Source: Trichaptum fuscoviolaceum (taxonomy: Eukaryota > Basidiomycota > Agaricomycetes > Hymenochaetales > Trichaptaceae). From it: a DNA stretch of 64,000 nucleotides. Both the position numbers and the translations under genes were made by a program. The notes below the pieces were generated by a model that had not been told where the DNA came from, ran no database searches, and saw nothing but the letters and a program-made list of their open reading frames with translations. Numbering within the stretch: position 1 is the first letter of the stretch; each line of letters starts with the position of its first letter. The DNA lies in the NCBI GenBank assembly GCA_910574455.1, contig CAJSYZ010000010.1:1826770-1890769 (forward strand), written 5' to 3'. Below are positions 32,892 to 45,328 of the stretch, one piece after another.

Positions 32892-35060
32892 ACGTCATTT
32901 TGTCGCTTCGCATTGATTTCAGTTGTTCGACTTAAGTCTCGACTATCATCTGAATATTCTAAGGTCGATTGCCACTGGCAGTGGTAGCTGCAGGGGAGGG
33001 AGCCTTTTGAAAGGGGACAAGACAGTATGTCGTTTTACAGGTTCGCTAATTAGCATAGCCACATTCTAGTTTACACAAATGCACTCAGGCTGGTGACCGA
33101 CTTTTTCAACAAAAAAATTATATTTACAACGGCTTCAAGCCATGACTATGCCTTTCGAAATAGCGCACTCCGAGACCTTGAAGCGCTGGTGTAGTCGTGT
33201 TCGTAAATCGTTTTTGGAAGAATAATGGCCAAAAGAAGTGTGGGAATAACTTCAAGTTGACTTTGAATGATGTGTATGTGTTCTGCATCTTCATTTTCAT
33301 CCACCATGCCCACTGCTCAATTTACTTGCTTGTGCATAGCGTTCCCTTGTTTAACATCAAGCACTTTGTCCTTTTCTGAATCATACATATGGTACGTATG
33401 AAATGAAGACAAACGCCACTTATCGCCTTCTCTACAAGGCCGTCCAGGTTGCCATCGGCAACCAACCTACGGGACAATAGTCTCGCAGACTCTAGGAGGC
33501 GCAAAACTTGAGAGGGAAGAGGCCCCTATCCTGTGTCCCAGTATATATTTGCAAGGACAAGCTGCCAGTGGTTTCCCCTCCCCGCATCTTCGCAAAATGC
33601 TCAAATTTCGCCTTCACCGCAGCCACCGTTTCCGCCTGCTTGCTTCCAACCTCGTGCACAAAGGAGAAACACGACTACTTGCTCCTTCGGAATGGCAGCG
33701 CACGCCAACCGAGCTTGTAGAAGACGTCTTCGACATTGTCCTGGACCATTTCTCGAACTCGGCGACTCCATTCCCTTATAGGAAGTCTATATCTCAGCCA
33801 GCACTCCGTGCAATAGCGTGTCTCTCCCGGCACTGGTACACAATGGCTACAGAGGTCCTTTACAGACACATATTCGTCGAATCTCATGCCGCTTTGGATT
33901 TGCTTGCAATGACTATGACGGACTGCAATAACAAACACCTCCCACCCCTTGTCCGGTCCCTCGAAATGGGTACGGATATACGCATGAGTTTGCGTAAGGC
34001 AGACAGAAACGCCAAACGGATTCGTAACTACCGAAGGATCTGCCATGTCTGTCCAAACCTGAATTATGTTCATCAATGGCGTAGCCGTGACTACGTTGGA
34101 GATATACTCGAAGCAAGTAGTTTGGATATCTCCAAGCTGACGCACCTGGAAGTATCCTTAGGGGGAAACTTGGTGTGCTCCGACTCGGACAATAGCGCAT
34201 CATTTCTTGGATCCGTCAAAGAACTCCCAGCCGTTCAGGAGTTGATAATACGAGCACATGCCGATGGATCGATGGGGTGCGACAAACGAAGGCGTGCACT
34301 CGGCTCAGTCATACTCCCTGTAATGCCACATCTCCGTCGCCTTTCTATAATAGGCTGGGACGCACGGTCTTGTCTCATGAGCTTCAAGAACTTCGACTTC
34401 CCTCCAGTACGTGTCTTGGAGTACATCAATTGCACTATCGATTCCTTTCATAACTGGCTATTGACCTTGGCAGTTGAGCGCCTGGTGATCACAGACCCCG
34501 CGTATGGCCCTTACGTTCTAGAAAGCGCATTCGCAATGTTCCATGATTGCGACGCGCTTACGCATATGTGTATCCCATTTTCTATATTCCAGTCCTGCAC
34601 CATGCCCCGTAACTTGCAGTATCTTCTCCTTGACGCGACCATCGATACGGAAGAACTCGAAAAAATTGAAGAATATCTAGTTTGCTTCTTCGGCATGATG
34701 GTACGAGCTAGAAGTGACCTGCGTGCTTGGCGCGACAAAGAGAGAGAACGCATGGCCCGTCTGCAACACGTCCATATCGTCAGTCCCGACGTTGTAGGCA
34801 AAGACAAGAGCAGTGTCAGGCACAAGTGGCAAAATGCCGCCAAGGCTGCGAAGAAAGTAAATGTGACAATTACCGTGAGCACGGAAGGTCTTCAACGGCA
34901 TAGTGAGTTATATCAAGTTTTCCTCATGATAGTATTGCTGAGATTATATGCAAAGAAACAACTGACAAGATCGTGGACTTACCAAACTCCGACGGCTCTG
35001 AGAAATCTTTCTCATGAAATAAAATCTACTGTGTATGATGTATTCTAGCACTAGATTAGG
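32892..35060 (+). repeat. Tandem segmental duplication, unit 2 (contains F-box alpha 2)
   Basis: Second copy of the 2.3-kb unit, same orientation. It differs by small indels and scattered substitutions, so the duplication is not recent. The spacer 32761-32891 between units has no gene. Confidence 0.85.
33597..35048 (+). CDS. F-box protein, family alpha, copy 2
   Basis: Paralog of copy 1 in the tandem unit. It begins MLKFRLHRSHRFRLLASNLV and has the F-box RTPTELVEDVFDIVLDHF and CLSRHWYTMATEVLYRH, then the same LRR-like region (LTHLEVSLGGNLVC, LRRLSIIGWDARSCL, ALTHMCIPFSIFQSC, LQYLLLDATIDTEELE). Near the end (around 34,915-34,935) a 1-nt length difference from copy 1 shifts the frame, so the last ~35 residues are unrelated to those of copy 1. 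Which of the two has the ancestral tail is unclear. No premature stop in the core; TATA box at 33542-33549. Confidence 0.8.
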   Translation: MLKFRLHRSHRFRLLASNLVHKGETRLLAPSEWQRTPTELVEDVFDIVLDHFSNSATPFPYRKSISQPALRAIACLSRHWYTMATEVLYRHIFVESHAALDLLAMTMTDCNNKHLPPLVRSLEMGTDIRMSLRKADRNAKRIRNYRRICHVCPNLNYVHQWRSRDYVGDILEASSLDISKLTHLEVSLGGNLVCSDSDNSASFLGSVKELPAVQELIIRAHADGSMGCDKRRRALGSVILPVMPHLRRLSIIGWDARSCLMSFKNFDFPPVRVLEYINCTIDSFHNWLLTLAVERLVITDPAYGPYVLESAFAMFHDCDALTHMCIPFSIFQSCTMPRNLQYLLLDATIDTEELEKIEEYLVCFFGMMVRARSDLRAWRDKERERMARLQHVHIVSPDVVGKDKSSVRHKWQNAAKAAKKVNVTITVSTEGLQRHSELYQVFLMIVLLRLYAKKQLTRSWTYQTPTALRNLSHEIKSTVYDVF

Positions 35061-35816
35061 TTCTGTATGAGTGATTTAAGATACTCGAAAACTTGGACAT
35101 TAATGAAAAATAACAATTGGTAAATCTGAGTCATGGACTCATCCATCCACCACAACTTGAAGTGATCGAAATTAAAAGCTACACATCATAAGCGTGGGAT
35201 AGTATTCCTACTATGTAGTCGAGCCACGGTGCCACCGCATGACTACACTTGTGTTTACTACATAGAAGCACACCGCCTCCAGGCTTTATCTAGCCTCAAG
35301 CTCATCGCCTCTTTTCCAATCGCACCGCCCGGACAGTACATCATAACACGGGTTGTAGTGCTTCGCGAGGATGCATATCGTCTCCGCTGAAGGCCGATGA
35401 TCATGATCCGTTACGGGCGCGAGACCAACAATATTCGCGCTCTACGATTTTCTGACCTGCAATTCGTTGGTCGCCAGCAACCTTCTAATTCCAACTTCTT
35501 AACCAACGCTCGCATACGTATCCCTGCCCTATGTTTGCGGAAGCTATCTGGTGTCGGTCTGATTCGGAGTTGATGTGGCTGTTCGAAGACTGGGTCTTGT
35601 TGCGATGCTGTGAGCTCCAAATGGCGGTTCTGAAACTTCTCAGGATGGTTGTGTATTATCCTTAATTCAATCTGAGATCTGATCGGAGGGTGATCTTCTG
35701 GCCTTATGGACCTATAAAAGTCTTTGATCTTAGTGCACTCTACTTACACCCTCTCTCTCCTACTATTACTACTGACTGCTCCGCTTGCTTCATCTAAGGC
35801 CGACAGACCTTTCAAT
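35061..35816. other. Spacer between F-box alpha 2 and the AIM24-like gene
   Basis: About 750 bp. The first part is decayed flank of the duplicated unit and the rest shows no gene. A TATA box (TATAAAAG) lies at 35713-35720. Confidence 0.4.
35713..35720 (+). promoter_or_regulatory. TATA box of the AIM24-like gene
   Basis: TATAAAAG. The expected transcription start about 30 bp downstream lies after the ATG at 35724, which argues for translation starting at ATG 35817 and against a signal-peptide-like N-terminus. Confidence 0.5.
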
Positions 35817-37047
35817 ATGCAGGCCCCTGGTTTCCCCAATCCCGACGCGCACCATCGAGGTCCTTCACCCGGAACCGGCTATGCTCCTCCTACTGGACCA
35901 CCTGCCCCGCAGCACCACGGATCGTTCCAGCAGCCTTTACCTCCCCAGCAGCAACCTGCGGCAGGCTCAACGCAGCTGATTAATACAACTGGAAATTTTG
36001 AAGGCATGCAATTCGCAATTCAGCACCGAGACAATAACACTATCCTATGTGTGACTTTGCATCCTGGATATCAGTTCAAGGTGATTCCATCAAAACTTCC
36101 CATAAAATAAAGAATAAAGGTTCTGATGACTCTCACTCTGGGCGACGTGTAGGCACTTCCTGGTTCGATGGTCGCTATGGATCCGACTGTTCAGATCCAG
36201 GGAAAGGTAAGCAGATTTATTGAATCTACCGGAATGTTATGTTAATATCGACTTCCGGAAATAGTTGAAGTTCAGGTGAATTGATAATAGAAAATTAAGC
36301 TACCGCGTAACTCACAGGATCTTGACTTTTAAAGCGTCTCAAAGTTATTCACAGATAGTGAGGTGCGTGCTTCTAGCACACATATACCTCATCGTATTCA
36401 TATATGTATCTCTTCCTAAGATGGCTGAGTCCCATTTCACTGGTCCGGGAGAGGTTATACTCGCTCCCGACATCTGGGGAGATATCGTTCCCATCTATCT
36501 AGATGGTCGCGTACCCTGGAAGGTCGGAAAGCATTCCTACCTTGCCTGCACACAAGGTGTCATTAAAACCCATAAAAGCCAGGGCGTCATGAAAGGATTA
36601 TGTCAGTTAATAGTTTTACCTGGTCCGCTTAACTTTACTTACAAAAGTCCTCGAAATGCGTTTAGTCTCAGGAGAAGGCATCTTCGTGCACGAAGTCTCC
36701 GGGCAGGGGATAATTTTCGTCCAGTCCATGGGCGCGATTGTCCAGAGACACTTACGCGAAGGCGAGCAGTGGATCGTCGACAACGGCCACCTCGTCGCGT
36801 GGTCTGCAAGCTACAAGGTCGAGCGCATTCAGGCGCAAGGCGGCTTCCTGTCAAAGATGCATACAGATGAAGGCCTTGTCTGTCGGTAAGTTTTGAATTG
36901 TCCATGAGTAAAATTCAGTGCCAATCACAATTCGCACCCACCGCTTTTACCAGATTCACTGGACCGGGAACTGTGTATATACAAACACGAAACCCGGATA
37001 ACTTCGTTAGCTGGATCTCGTCGCAGCTTCCGAGCAACTCTGCATGA
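35817..37047 (+). CDS. AIM24: AIM24 family protein
   Basis: Member of the AIM24/TRAP-like family; yeast Aim24 is a mitochondrial inner-membrane protein linked to MICOS and respiratory integrity. The N-terminus from MQAPGFPNPDAHHRG is Pro/Gln-rich with no clear presequence, so location is open. The family fold is seen as MQFAIQHRDNNTILCVTL, ALPGSMVAMDPTVQIQGK, then AESHFTGPGEVILAPDIWGD. It continues with VPIYLDGRVPWKVGKHSYLA, GEGIFVHEVSGQGIIFVQSMG, IVDNGHLVAWSASY, FTGPGTVYIQTRNPDNFVSW and a stop at 37045-37047. The short exon or exons between LKF (about 36,260) and MAESHF (36,421) are not resolved. The gene is otherwise intact. Confidence 0.8.
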
Positions 37048-37561
37048 TTAAATCTTAGGGGTTTATCAGAAAATATTCTCCGACTTCAAGTAATATAAAT
37101 GTTGTAAATGTACAGTATCTTCTCGTAGAGAGAGTCACCCTTTGCTAAGTTAATACCACTATACCCCAAACTGAAGTTCATTCTCTGAATGAACTGATGA
37201 AAGAAACAGACAGAAATAGATCTTTGAAATATTAGCCTCCGTGCCCTCCGAGTCAGGCTGTGACGATAATTATCAAGAAAGGAAGTTTTGTGACACTGGC
37301 ACGCAGCGCGCCTCATACTACTTTCGCACTCGTGAAGCCACGTCGTACTCACCGCGCACTCAACAAAAGTACTTAATTCCGGCGACATAGACCATCTGGA
37401 CACGTCTCTGGCAGTCTGTCGCTGTATAACGACAAAACTCCACGCACACCCTCAACTGCGGTGTAGGAAAACGAGTACATAAAGGACGAGCTTCTAGAAC
37501 CCTAACATCGAAACCGAGCGCAGCGAAGGAGCGCCGCGCGCAAAATCACTAATCTCCAGCC
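37048..37561. other. Intergenic, COPA promoter region
   Basis: 513 bp between the AIM24-like stop and the coatomer start codon. A minus-strand open frame here has no recognisable features. No other element seen. Confidence 0.4.
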
Positions 37562-40500
37562 ATGTCGGTCATGCTCACGAAGTTCGAGTCGAAAAGCAAT
37601 AGGGTGAAAGGTATGTTGATAAGGATACCGAGGGTGGAGTGAAAGCGAGCTGAATTATAGTTCGAGGCCTTGCTTTCCATCCAACGCGGCCGTTGCTTGC
37701 GGCTTCCCTGCATAATGGGAGCGTACAGCTGTGGAATTATCGTATGGGCGTATTGGTCGATCGCTTTGAGGAACACGATGGTGAGGAGGGCTCCCTGATA
37801 GGTTTTGAAGGGCTGTAGACGCTCAACGGAGTTGTGTTTTGATAGGACCTGTTCGAGGCGTGCATTTTCACCCATCACGACCATTACTTGTTAGCGGTGG
37901 AGATGACTACAAAGTGAAGGTCTGGGGTATGTTTGACTTTCTTGTTACTCCTTGGACGAGAAATTGAGCGGTATACTCCCCAGATATCCGACCACAGACT
38001 CGGCGATGTCTCTTCACATTACACGGACATCTTGACTATGTACGAACGGTCATGTTCCATCATGAAATGCCCTGGATTGTACGTTATAATATGCTCAATG
38101 CCTTCGAGCATCTCCGTAACTTATATCTACTATAGATTTCAGCGTCTGACGACCAGACTATTCGCATCTGGAACAGCACATCGCGAAACTGCATTGCCAT
38201 TCTGACTGGACACTCACACTACATCATGTCTGCCTTCTTCCACCCGAAGGAGGACCTCGTCGTTTCTGCAGCGATGGATCAAACTGTGCGTGTGTGGGAC
38301 ATCTCCGGTTTGCGTAAGGGCACGCCTAACTCGGCACCCGGTGGGTTCGAATCCTTCGATTCGTTCTCGACCGTCAAATATGTGCTTGAGGGCCACGACC
38401 GCGGCGTGAACTGGGCGCAATTCCACCCGACGCTGCCGCTCATCGTCTCTGCGGGAGATGACCGCCAAATCAAGCTCTGGCGCATGAGCGACACTAAGGC
38501 ATGGGAGGTTGATACTATGCGCGGGCATTTCAATAATGTGTCCAGTGCGCTGTTCCATCCTCGCCATGAGCTTATTATCTCGTGCAGCGAGGACAAGACC
38601 ATCCGTGTGTGGGACATGGCGAAGCGCGCACCTGTGCAGACATTCCGCAGAGAGCATGATAGGTTTTGGGTTTTGGCAGCTCATCCCGAGTTGAATCTGT
38701 TTGCCGCTGGTATGCTTCGTTTACTATTCCAGTTTACTCCTGCTGCCATTTGGCTAACCGGTCTGCAGGTCATGATAATGGCCTTATTGTCTTTAAACTT
38801 GAACGCGAGCGCCCTGCCTACTCCCTCCACAACGACATGCTGTACTACGTGAGGGATAAATACGTCAGGCAGTATGACATAAACACTGGTGCTGATGTGG
38901 GAGTGCTGAGCGTCCGCAAGTTCGGCAGCCCTTACATTCCCCCGAAGACGTTGAGCTTCAACCCTGCTGAGCGAGCGGTAGTCATTACGATCTCGTCTGA
39001 CAATGGCCTGTTCGAGTTGGCGCATCTTGCTAAGGATGGGAACACCGAAGTTAGGGATTCAGCGACAGACGGCAAGCGGGGCTCTGGGCAAAGCGCGATT
39101 TTCGTGGCACGCAACAGGTTTGCGGTCTTGAACAAAGCTAGCCAGGTTGGCATACTGCTCTTTATCTTTTGTCTTGGTTTGCAATAGCTGACCTTTATTG
39201 CCAGTTGATTGAAATCCGCGATCTATCAAACTCGATTGTGAAGTCTGTTAAGCCTCCGGTTCAGACGAATGAGATCTTCTATGGCGGCACGGCGAGCTTG
39301 ATCCTGAGCTCGACGAACTCGGCTGTGTTATATGACATTCAACAAGGCAAGAAAATTGCCGAGATCACGACTCCGCCAGTCAAGTACGTTGTCTGGAGTA
39401 ACGATGGATCCTTGGTTGCGTTGTTAAGCAAACACAGTGAGCTTCAATTTTTTCAATGTATCAATTTCACTTATTGATAACCTGTGTAAGCTATCACAAT
39501 TGCCAACAAGAACTTTAGCCAGAGCAGCTTGATCCACGAGACAATCCGTATAAAGTCGGGCGCATGGGACGATTCTGGTGTTTTGATCTACTCGACACTA
39601 AATCACATTAAGTACTGCTTGCCTCAGGGGTACGTCATTACAGCGTAAGATGCGTTCCTAAGCTGATTTGGCGTTCCATCAGTGATACTGGTGTCATTCG
39701 TACTTTGGACAATCCTGTCTACCTTACGCGCGTCAAGGGAAGCACCGTACATTGTCTCGACCGTGCAGCACGACCAAGGACGATATCAATAGATCCCACT
39801 GAATATCGCTTCAAGCTAGCTCTGCTTCGCAACAACTATGAAGAAATGCTGCATATTATTAAGACGTCAAATCTTGTTGGTCAGAGCATCATTGCTTACC
39901 TTCAACAAAAGGGCTTCCCAGAGGTACGTGTTACGTATGTGGTGGACGTCGTCCGTGTCTTTGTTCATGGGCTGTTTTAAGATTGCCTTGCACTTTGTTG
40001 AAGACAAGAAGACGCGGTTCGATCTTGCTGTTGAATGCGGTAATCTTGACGTAGCCCTTGAGATGGCCACTGCTATCGACCGTACAGAATGCTGGAACCG
40101 TCTTGCTCAGCAAGCGCTTCAGCAAGGCAACCACAAGGTGCGGTATTCTGTTAATGGAATAAATATTCTTACTTAGGTTGTCTGTTCAGATTGTTGAGAA
40201 AGCGTATCAAAAGACGAAGAACTTCGATCGCTTGTCGTTCCTGTATCTGGCAACAGGAAGTTCGGACAAATTGATGAAAATGCAAAAGATTGCTCAATCC
40301 AGAGGAGATCCGATGTCGCGTTTCCACAATGCCCTTTACGCTGGGGATGTTACGAGCCGCATCACGGTACTCCGCGACGTTGGCATGTGTAAGTCCGGTT
40401 CTTTGAGTAATGTCTAAGCCCAATACTTAAAATCTTCATCGATAGACCCATTGGCATATCTTACTGCTTTGACGAACGGACTGCCTGAAGTGGCTCAAGA

Positions 40501-41992
40501 GATCCTTGAAGAGGCTGGTCTAACGGAGGCTGATGTCGATGACATTCCAAACTTCGGATCTTCATCCCTCAAGCCTCCTGTAGCCGTGACTCCTATCACT
40601 GACCTTGTTTGGCCATCACTCAGCAAGGGTGAAAGCTTCTTCGATCGTGCGCTTGCGAATGGTCATCTGGAGGCTAATGGTGAGACACCGTATCTGAATG
40701 GCGTTGGTGGTGCAGCCGCTTCGACTGCTCTTGACGACTGGGCTAAAGATGAGGAGATCCTTGACGACATACCGCCAGAGGAAGGCGGTTGGGACTTGGA
40801 TGCCGGCGGTGGCGATGCTCAAGCCGAAGACCTGGATGCAGCGGAAGAAGTCGAGGAATTGACAGATTCCGGTGCTGCCGCCAGTCCAGGAGTGAAAGAA
40901 TCTGAGCTTTGGGTACGCAACTCGCCATTCCCAGCAGACCATGTTGCTGCTGGGTCATTTGAGACGGCTATGCAGGTATGTACAGTCTGAGGTGGGTAAT
41001 ATAGTCATGTACTCACTTAGTTTCAATCAACAGCTTCTAAGCCGTCAACAAGGCATTTCAAACTTCGCTCCGCTAAAACCATTATTCCTCGCGGTCTACC
41101 GATCTGCACATGCGTATTTATCACCAAATGCTTCCCTCCCTCCCTTACAACTTCACTTACGGCGTAACATTGAAGAATCGTCGCCTAGTCGCCTGTTACC
41201 TGTGGCTGTCAAGACTCTCCAATCGATTAAACCTGAGCTTCAGGAGGGTTATCGCGCTGTATCCGGGAATAGGCTGTCTGATGCGAAGGCGGCCTTTAAA
41301 TCTGTCCTCTTAAGCTTGTTACTCGTTCCCATCACATCTGATGCGGAAGCGACTGAGGTCTGTCACATTTTAGTTTCTTTTTCGTTTCTAGCTAAATTCT
41401 CTTCTTTACAACAGTGGCGGAACCTTGTCACATCTACTCGGGAATATCTTCTGGGTGTTACTCTGGAGCTTGAACGCCGTAGAGTCGTTGAAGCAGAGTC
41501 TTCCAACGTCAAGCGTAATCTCGAGCTCGCTGCCTACTTTACACACTGCAAACTCCAGCCACCGCACTTGCAGATTGCATTGCGTAGTGCGATCAGTGTT
41601 TTTGCGAAAGCAAATAACCATGCGACGTCTGCGAAGTTTGCTAGGCGTCTATTGGAACTGAATCCCGATCCTAAGATTGTTGCACAGGTAAGAGCCCATT
41701 GTTCTGCCATTGTCTTCCATTTCCACTAATGCGTTACATGAATATCCAGGCACGTCAGCGGATTGCCGCCGGGGATAGAAACCCACGGAATGCAGTCGAG
41801 ATTGACTACGACGAATTCACCGAATTCGACATCTGTGCTGCGAGCTTTACGCCCATCTACAAGGGCTCGCCGTCGGTCTCATGCCCTTATACAGGAGCGT
41901 CTTATCTTCCGGAATACAAGGGCAAGCTTGACGGTCTGCTGGAGCTGACAGAAATTGGCGTAGCTTCTTCAGGTCTGCCTGCTCCTCGATGA
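37562..41992 (+). CDS. COP1: Coatomer subunit alpha (alpha-COP)
   Basis: Largest COPI coat subunit; recognises dilysine cargo for Golgi-to-ER retrograde transport. The start [17 protein letters not shown] is typical. WD40 repeats follow across 37.56-38.7 kb ([86 protein letters not shown]). A second propeller and helical solenoid run on ([52 protein letters not shown]). The C-terminal alpha-COP domain reads [22 protein letters not shown] and [20 protein letters not shown]. It ends [22 protein letters not shown] and a stop at 41990-41992. More than ten introns; the frame is conserved throughout. Confidence 0.95.
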
Positions 41993-43403
41993 CCACTTAC
42001 GCTTTGTAGGGGAAGTCTAGATATACGACATTAGGACACTATTATGGCCTTTGTAAAAAGCATGCTCAATGGGTTTCACGCTCCGTTGCACTATTCATCC
42101 GATCTTGAACGATTTCCGCTCGTCGGATTATAATGGAAGCTCTGTTTTGTTAAAACAGGTGAAGTCCCCTTGGTTTCCTCTGTTCCTTGTCTTCAGATTC
42201 CCATGATCGGCACCTTATCACTCACATGCCGTGTGCCGTGTGTGTAGCTGCGATTAACGGCTTCTTTCGATGCTCTGCTCTGCCTCGCCACGTTCTGTAT
42301 TGAAGTCAATCGAATTGCATCCTTATCCGAAAGAACTCTTTTGACCGTTGAGCCTCTGCAAATAACCTTAACAAATGATACAGCCACAACAAGAACAACA
42401 AGAACAATAGCGATTAAGACATCCTGACGGTTGTGGGGTAGGCCCGCATGATCCTGCATCCACATTCCCTCTATAGAAAGCGTTAATACATTCAATTAAC
42501 TACTTAGCCGCCGCGAACCTGGTTCTATGCCTTTGTCCTCCTATCCCAGCGTGACGTGGATTAGCGTCTTCAGCTTGAGATTTTAGCCCTGCGGGGCTAC
42601 GACTAGATATTATCGTATGTTTGGGCTTCCGTGAGGGCTGTCCAAACTAAAGGACTCACTATGGTTGCGCCTCGGGCATGGGTAGGTCGGGATTCTGCAC
42701 TCCATTAGAATAGGGTTCTGGCACTGGGAACGTTACGGTCTGAGTCATCGGACACAAGTGGTAAGAGAGGAATCCTGCGTTTATTGAATGAATACCGAAG
42801 TTTTCGGGTTTGAACTTATGTATACATTGCCGGCGTCTTCTCAGCAGTGCAAAGCAGTGCTTTATGCGGAATGCATCTACGAGCCCTTTTCAACGATATA
42901 AGGTTCGAACAATCTCTTCCCCACCTTACAAGAGCCCTATGGCTAATATTGGGAACTACACAGGATGTTGTTCCTCAAGATGGACATCGTTCCTGAAAAG
43001 CATGTAGCGCGGTTGTACAATCATCAAGGAACATCATGATTGTTGTTAGAATATATTGTAGGTATGTGTAGTGGCGTTGTCTATTGTTGCAAGTTCACTG
43101 AATGCGATGCAGACCACGATTTGTTTTTTACGGGAGTTATTTGGCTCATTCTTCGAATGTCATCACGGATCCGAAACCGAAAAGAATGAGCAGATCTAAG
43201 ATAGCTACTGCATATAGATACGGGATCGAACACAAGAGAAAGAAACAGAATAACATAAAGGTAATATCAGCAGATGATACAACAACCTCGCTCATGTGTG
43301 TCTTGACAGTATGTCGCTGATGGGTCGTACATTCTGCCCCTGGAAATATAACGCGGACTACTTGGCGTCAGACAATGAGATATAGGCGAAATCAAGAAAC
43401 CAC
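41993..43403. other. Unassigned region downstream of COPA
   Basis: A minus-strand frame at 42495-42193 contains a convincing 21-residue hydrophobic stretch (DVLIAIVLVVLVVAVSFVKVI) flanked by basic residues. It could be the last exon of a small membrane protein, but no upstream exons could be joined. The rest shows nothing recognisable. Confidence 0.3.
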
Positions 43404-44132
43404 TTACGCAAGACTCTCGTCGTCGATCGATGACTCTTTGCCCTCAAATCCGTTTGTCGGCTTAGAATGATTTTTCAAATTGTCTTTCCTGAATTTCCTG
43501 GCCAGTAAGAAGCTGATAAAAGGAGGAGACGCGGTAACGTACTCTATGACATCGTAGCTTTCGCCATGGCCTTGTGCGCAAATAGTTTCGGCCTCTGTCC
43601 TCGAAGAAAATGCAGAAAGGCTAGTGGATACGATTTCTCGTGAGCATTAAGCTGAAATGTATGAGCTTTTGAATACTACCTTTCAGCGTCCATGGTGTAG
43701 GCTCGTTTTTAGTCTCGACGTAGGAGTAGGGGAGAAAGATGGCCTCTGAGTCTTCGATCACTGAGAACTGAGTAACGAGGATGAGAGAATCCATGGGCTT
43801 ATATTCACAAAACTATCAAGCAGAAAATTTCAGTGTGGCTCTGAGGCTAGGAGACGAAGCAGGCTTGCTACACAGCCTAGTGACAATAATACACAGAATA
43901 GTATACCATGCATAACTGTCTGACTGTCTAACAATCTTCTTCATCGCACCTTGCAAGCGAACATGAAGCCGAAACTGGAGATGAGCAGCTTGTAAGATTT
44001 GGTGGGAGCAGAACGTACTGTGTCATTGACGAACAAGGAAAACGCCTGGGAGGGTGAAGACAAGGTGGTTGATGGTACGCGCAGTGATGTATGCAATCGA
44101 AGGTAGATTCTTAGCTGATGATACAACGACAC
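43404..44132 (-). CDS. Weak candidate: small multi-exon protein of unknown function
   Basis: Minus-strand pieces with plausible splice sites. A frame with KSYKLLISSFGFMFACK (near 43,960) could splice to FCEYKPMDSLILVTQFSVIE (ATG at 43794 if this is the start), continuing IFLPYSYVETKNEPTPWTLK. A second piece has SAFSSRTEAETICAQGHGES and YDVIEYVTASPPFISFLLAR and ends with a TAA at 43406-43404, which also forms a GTAAGT donor. A further downstream exon with a hydrophobic run is possible. No family recognised; transcript data would be needed to accept it. Confidence 0.25.
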
Positions 44133-45328
44133 TTCATTCCACTATCGCGGTTTCTATTCGAATGCGCTGACTCTTTCCTCCCTCCCCCCTTCGGTATGAA
44201 TCTGAACCTGAAAAAATAGGGCGCCAAGGGAGCAAGAACGGGCGCTTAGCATACAACGACAACGTCGGACTTGGTGCCAGTGCACTCACACGCGAGCTTT
44301 GCCGGTGGTAGCATCTGTCGCTGCCCTATTGACGTCCGAGCTCTTCGCATTACAGTCACTAGTGGGGCTCATCCTGTGTAGAAGCCGTCACTTCACCCTG
44401 TCAATGGCGCAGTGCTTTATTAAACCTACGGAGGATTGGAAGGTGGTACCTCACTATTCATAGTATTACTCTCGGCCACGACATGGGAAGGAGACTCGGA
44501 CATAGCAGGTATCCGGTTTGCAGGGAATCTTCAATCGACTAGCTTGACAAGAAGCGAAATGAGATCTTTTGGGAGTGCAGTGAGCGTACCCGAGACTAAG
44601 AGCAGGGATGTGGCAGAGAGAAAGAGACGACTGGCGCTGTGAGGTAGGGGTGTGAACTTGAAGATGTTGCATTGTGCTTCTAGTGCCAGCGGGCGCCTCT
44701 TTGAGATCATGCGTGATCATCGATAAATAGTAATATTAGATATACGGTTATAGTACCTTTTCCCATTCTTTTATTCTCCGTGACCAAACGTTCCTTCTCC
44801 TCATAGCCATTGCAAGCCTTGCTCGAGGCACATCAACTGGAAACTAATCTGTGATAGTAAGACCTCAGCTGATTGTCGCTGAAGAAAGTCATATCAGGAG
44901 TTTGCATAGCTCAGACTCACCTAGCCACGTTAAACCTGAGATGGTCGGGTATCTAGTGACCGGACCTGCCTAATAGTAGCATATACAGCTTTCCAACGTG
45001 CCCCTCTTCGGCGACAAACGAGAGATGATCCTGTACTAAAGTTTAATTTCCGGATCGAGGGATCATAGGGACGAAGGCCCCTCGAAGATTTCTCTTTAGA
45101 TGAAAGCTAAAGTTTTAATTTCTCAATCCAGGCTGTCAGTTTACTTATATAATTGTACTTCCGTTGTTCGGGCATTAAAAGTAGATGGAATGGTTGATTG
45201 AATGGCGTCTATCTCGACTCGGGTTTGGGTGTTCGCGGAGTTTAAATATCAATGATCGGCGCCCATCTCTTGAAATGGGAATTTCCTGTCTTCCCTCCTT
45301 TTCACCTACAACCACCACCGTCACCACC
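44133..45328. other. Unassigned region, then upstream region of the gene at 45329
   Basis: No supported gene. TATA-like elements at 45146-45152 (TATATAA) and about 45239-45246 precede the next gene. The in-frame ATG at 45185 lies at or before the expected transcription start, so 45329 is preferred. Confidence 0.35.

Noticed and set aside
30589..35060. The duplicated 2.3-kb units as a transposon
   Set aside because: No terminal repeats or target duplications; the repeat is a direct, adjacent segmental duplication containing a whole gene and promoter.
35724..35816. Signal-peptide-like N-terminal extension (LSLLLLLLTAPLASS) of the AIM24-like protein
   Set aside because: The ATG at 35724 is only 4 bp after the TATA box, so it is almost surely upstream of the transcription start.
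38340..38360. tRNA B-box-like GGTTCGAATCC
   Set aside because: It lies inside the coatomer alpha coding exon and no cloverleaf can be drawn around it.
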